Below are positions 40,316 to 64,000 of a stretch of 64,000 nt of DNA, piece after piece (within the stretch, counting starts at the first letter, position 1; every line of letters starts with the position of its first letter). The translations under genes and the position numbers were made by a program. Source of the DNA: Paragorgia papillata (taxonomy: Eukaryota; Cnidaria; Anthozoa; Scleralcyonacea; Coralliidae); contig JAWNZC010000322.1 of assembly GCA_035771165.1 (NCBI GenBank), forward strand, positions 6,806,501-6,870,500. Reading direction: 5' to 3'. The notes under the pieces were generated by a model, which saw nothing but the letters and a program-made list of their open reading frames with translations, searched no databases and was not told the origin of the DNA.

Positions 40316-40796
40316 CAGTGACATCACTATATAAGGAATACACCATCTGTGAAACAAACTTCAAGACATATTTATGCTTAACTATGAAATAATGTTTAAT
40401 CAATTGGAATTACAAATATATAGTACTGTGTTACTTTCTATGCTTACATAATTTCTCCAAAGAATATTTACTATCCTGGTTCCGTAGTTTTCTACAGTTA
40501 ACTATTCAGCTACAAACGCAAAAATCTAACTGTAGCTTACGAAACATACGTGTTCCCAACAGACTTATAACTTTCGTCTGAATAATTCGGAAGTTGTACA
40601 GTCCTTATCAAGTAAGCTTGGAGTTCGGGCTAGACACGCAATTCTAGCTGCATTCCAAAACGTTTATAAACACAATTTGTAAAATAATGAGACATAAGGA
40701 AAAATTGTAGACTCTTCACTCTTTACAGGAGTTGAATTATCTGCGTAACTCATTTAAAAATTGGTAATATACCAATATGTAGCAAGTACGATATAT

Positions 40797-40912
40797 CCAG
40801 GTTTGGACTGGCTACTGTGTCATTTGGTCATAGAAAAATAGCTGAGTATTGTAGAACAATGACTGCCCATTGTTTTAAGGCAAATGATACAATGGCTAGT
40901 CCAAGCCTGGCT
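40797..40912. repeat. Inverted repeat CCAGGTTTGGACTGGCTAC
   Basis: Inverse copy TGGCTAGTCCAAGCCTGG at the other end, about 115 bp apart, with matching TTGGTCATAGAA-side sequence. Confidence 0.65.
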
Positions 40913-41437
40913 ATAGCAAGTACGATATAGCAACTACCATAAATAGCAACTACGATAGATAGCAAGTACGATAAATAGCAAGTACGATACATACAACTAC
41001 GATATATAGCAACCACCATATATAGCAACTACGATATATAGCAATCACCATATATAGCAACTACCATATATAGCAACTACCATATATAGCAACTACCATA
41101 TATAGCAACTACCATATATAGCAACTACGATATATAGCAATTACCATATATATAGCAACTACCACATATAGCAACCACCATATATAGCAACTACGATATA
41201 TAGCAACCACCATATATAGCAACCACCATACATAGCAACCACCATATATAGCAACTACCATATATAGCAACCACCATATATAGCAACCACCATACATAGC
41301 AACCACCATATATATAGCAACTACCACATATAGCAACCACCATATATAGCAACCACCATATATATAGCAACTACCACATATAGCAACCACCATATATAGC
41401 AACTACCATATATAGCAACTACCATATATAGCAACTA
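40913..41437 (+). repeat. 16-17-bp minisatellite TAGCAACTACCATATA
   Basis: About 30 units with C/T and C/G variants (ACCACCATATA, ACTACGATATA). It ends 24 bases from the stop codon of the ATP10-like gene, so it would be the start of that gene's 3' UTR. A higher-order unit of about 65 bp is visible at 41280-41400. Confidence 0.93.
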
Positions 41438-41460
41438 CGGAAACCAGGTTAGTACGTGTG

Positions 41461-63026
<21,566 letters not shown>

Positions 63027-63861
63027 CTAAACATTTTTAAAGATACAAAGAAAGCCTCAGTTGAACAAATGTGTAAATGATATTCTTGTATCAAAAGAAA
63101 AACACGCTCTTTGAGATTATTCAAGCACAAAGTGATTCTAATTTATTTAATGTGGCTCAACAGTCTGAATCATGAAAAATTTCATTTATTTCCTATAGAC
63201 GTTTTGCACAGGCTTCATGAGCTTCATTATGGTTCATCCCATAGTTCATTCTATAGTTCCAAGCGGTGTTAATTATTGAAATCGTGTAGCGCTTGCAGTA
63301 CTGGCTAGAGAACTTGTGTTTTTGGCAAGCGGCAGATTTTATGCAAATTAGGTTTTCTGTATTTATTAGAAAAACGATTTAAAATGTAGCTCCTAAGGAA
63401 AACTTTTCATGGGGAAAACAATCTTTTTCATGATTTAGACTGTCGAGCCACCCTAAGAGTTAAAACTCTTTTAATTTAAAAGTCTTGAAAGTGGCACTTC
63501 CACTGATGTGAGACAAACCTCTGGAAAACAAGTAGTCAACCTCAATATACCAAGAGTTTTACATTATTATTTAATCTTCTAATAAAGTTGGTAAAAGTGA
63601 AAACTTTTCAGAATATGAAAAATTCCCACAAAAACCAAATTACACAAAAATTACCACAAAAAAATAATTACTGTACAGTACACTATAGTTTAAAATAAAA
63701 AATATTGTCCACAAGTCCAGAACCTTAGTATGTTCTTAGTTTTGCAAGCAACACAAAATACTGAATGTGACGCCATGGCAAAAATATGCATTTAACATGT
63801 ATTATAATATGATCAAGTCGGTTTTTGTTGATGTACCGCGGTTATAAACCTCCCATGAACC
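63027..63861. other. Intron of the ATP10-like gene, nothing recognised
   Basis: AT-rich. The next upstream exon (DGET A-domain side) is not present here. Confidence 0.5.
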
Positions 63862-63865
63862 TTAA

Positions 63866-64000
63866 GCCGGTTTTCCACTAGGCGATTTTTTTCGCGCGAA
63901 GCGACTTTGTTTTGTTCGAATTCAATAGATTTCTGATTAGTTCCAGCTCAGAGCTCATGAGACAAAAGAAAAAGTCGCTTCGCGCGAAAAAAATCGCCTA
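63866..64000. mobile_element. TTAA-type foldback MITE, cut by window edge
   Basis: Begins GCCGGTTTTCCACTAGGCGA after TTAA at 63862-63865; the inverse arm CGCGCGAAAAAAATCGCCTA runs to base 64000. Same family as 34121-34256. Confidence 0.75.

Noticed and set aside
39384..40403. Overlapping 303-codon (plus) and 339-codon (minus) open frames
   Set aside because: They translate CAA/CAG-type repeats into poly-Thr/Ala and poly-Leu/Ala/Val with no domain; the frames are open because the repeat units contain no stops.
41109..41402. 97-codon minus-strand ORF of YMVVAI/WWLLYV repeats
   Set aside because: Translation of the 16-17-bp minisatellite.

Overview
This is AT-rich (by eye) nuclear DNA from an animal, most likely a marine invertebrate and probably a cnidarian. 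Three things point this way. Genes are split into short exons with consensus GT-AG introns and long repeat-filled spacers. The host genes are animal families: a RECQL5-type helicase, two FGF-like growth factors and an ATP10-type phospholipid flippase. The transposon set (Kolobok/Mutator-like transposase, hAT- and MULE-type MITEs, jockey/CR1-like LINE debris, HIRAN fragments) resembles that of cnidarian genomes. The species and phylum are inferred, not proven.

Layout. 1-14.6 kb: a RECQL5-like gene on the minus strand. Eight exons are resolved with consistent splice phase; its 3' end runs off the left edge and its first exon is unclear. The introns hold nested MITEs, a HIRAN pseudogene, a 17-bp minisatellite and a (GGAA)n array. 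15.9-24 kb: a nest of transposons inside transposons. It contains a 3.2-kb TTAA-flanked element with an intact two-exon transposase gene (638 aa predicted), which sits inside a 4.3-kb hAT-like element, which itself landed in a MULE-type MITE. A second nest holds a 1.07-kb MULE-like element with a 9-bp target duplication. 24-27.8 kb: repeats and unassigned sequence. 27.8-39 kb: two tandem plus-strand FGF-like genes with the same three-exon plan (132 and 131 aa), separated by palindromes and LINE debris. 39-41.4 kb: CAA/CAG repeats and a 16-17-bp minisatellite. 41.46-63.03 kb: 16 exons of an ATP10-type P4-ATPase on the minus strand (1008 codons plus stop), lacking only its N-terminal part, which lies beyond the right edge.

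The host genes show no operon-like or functional linkage: one is a nuclear DNA-repair helicase, two are signalling ligands and one is a membrane lipid flippase. The most notable non-genic signals are: an apparently intact Kolobok-like element; several unrelated short elements all flanked by TTAA; four hammerhead-ribozyme-like motifs typical of Penelope-like retroelements; an array of splice-site-like repeats that runs into the last acceptor of the second FGF gene; and a MITE whose two copies allow exact reconstruction of two later insertions.
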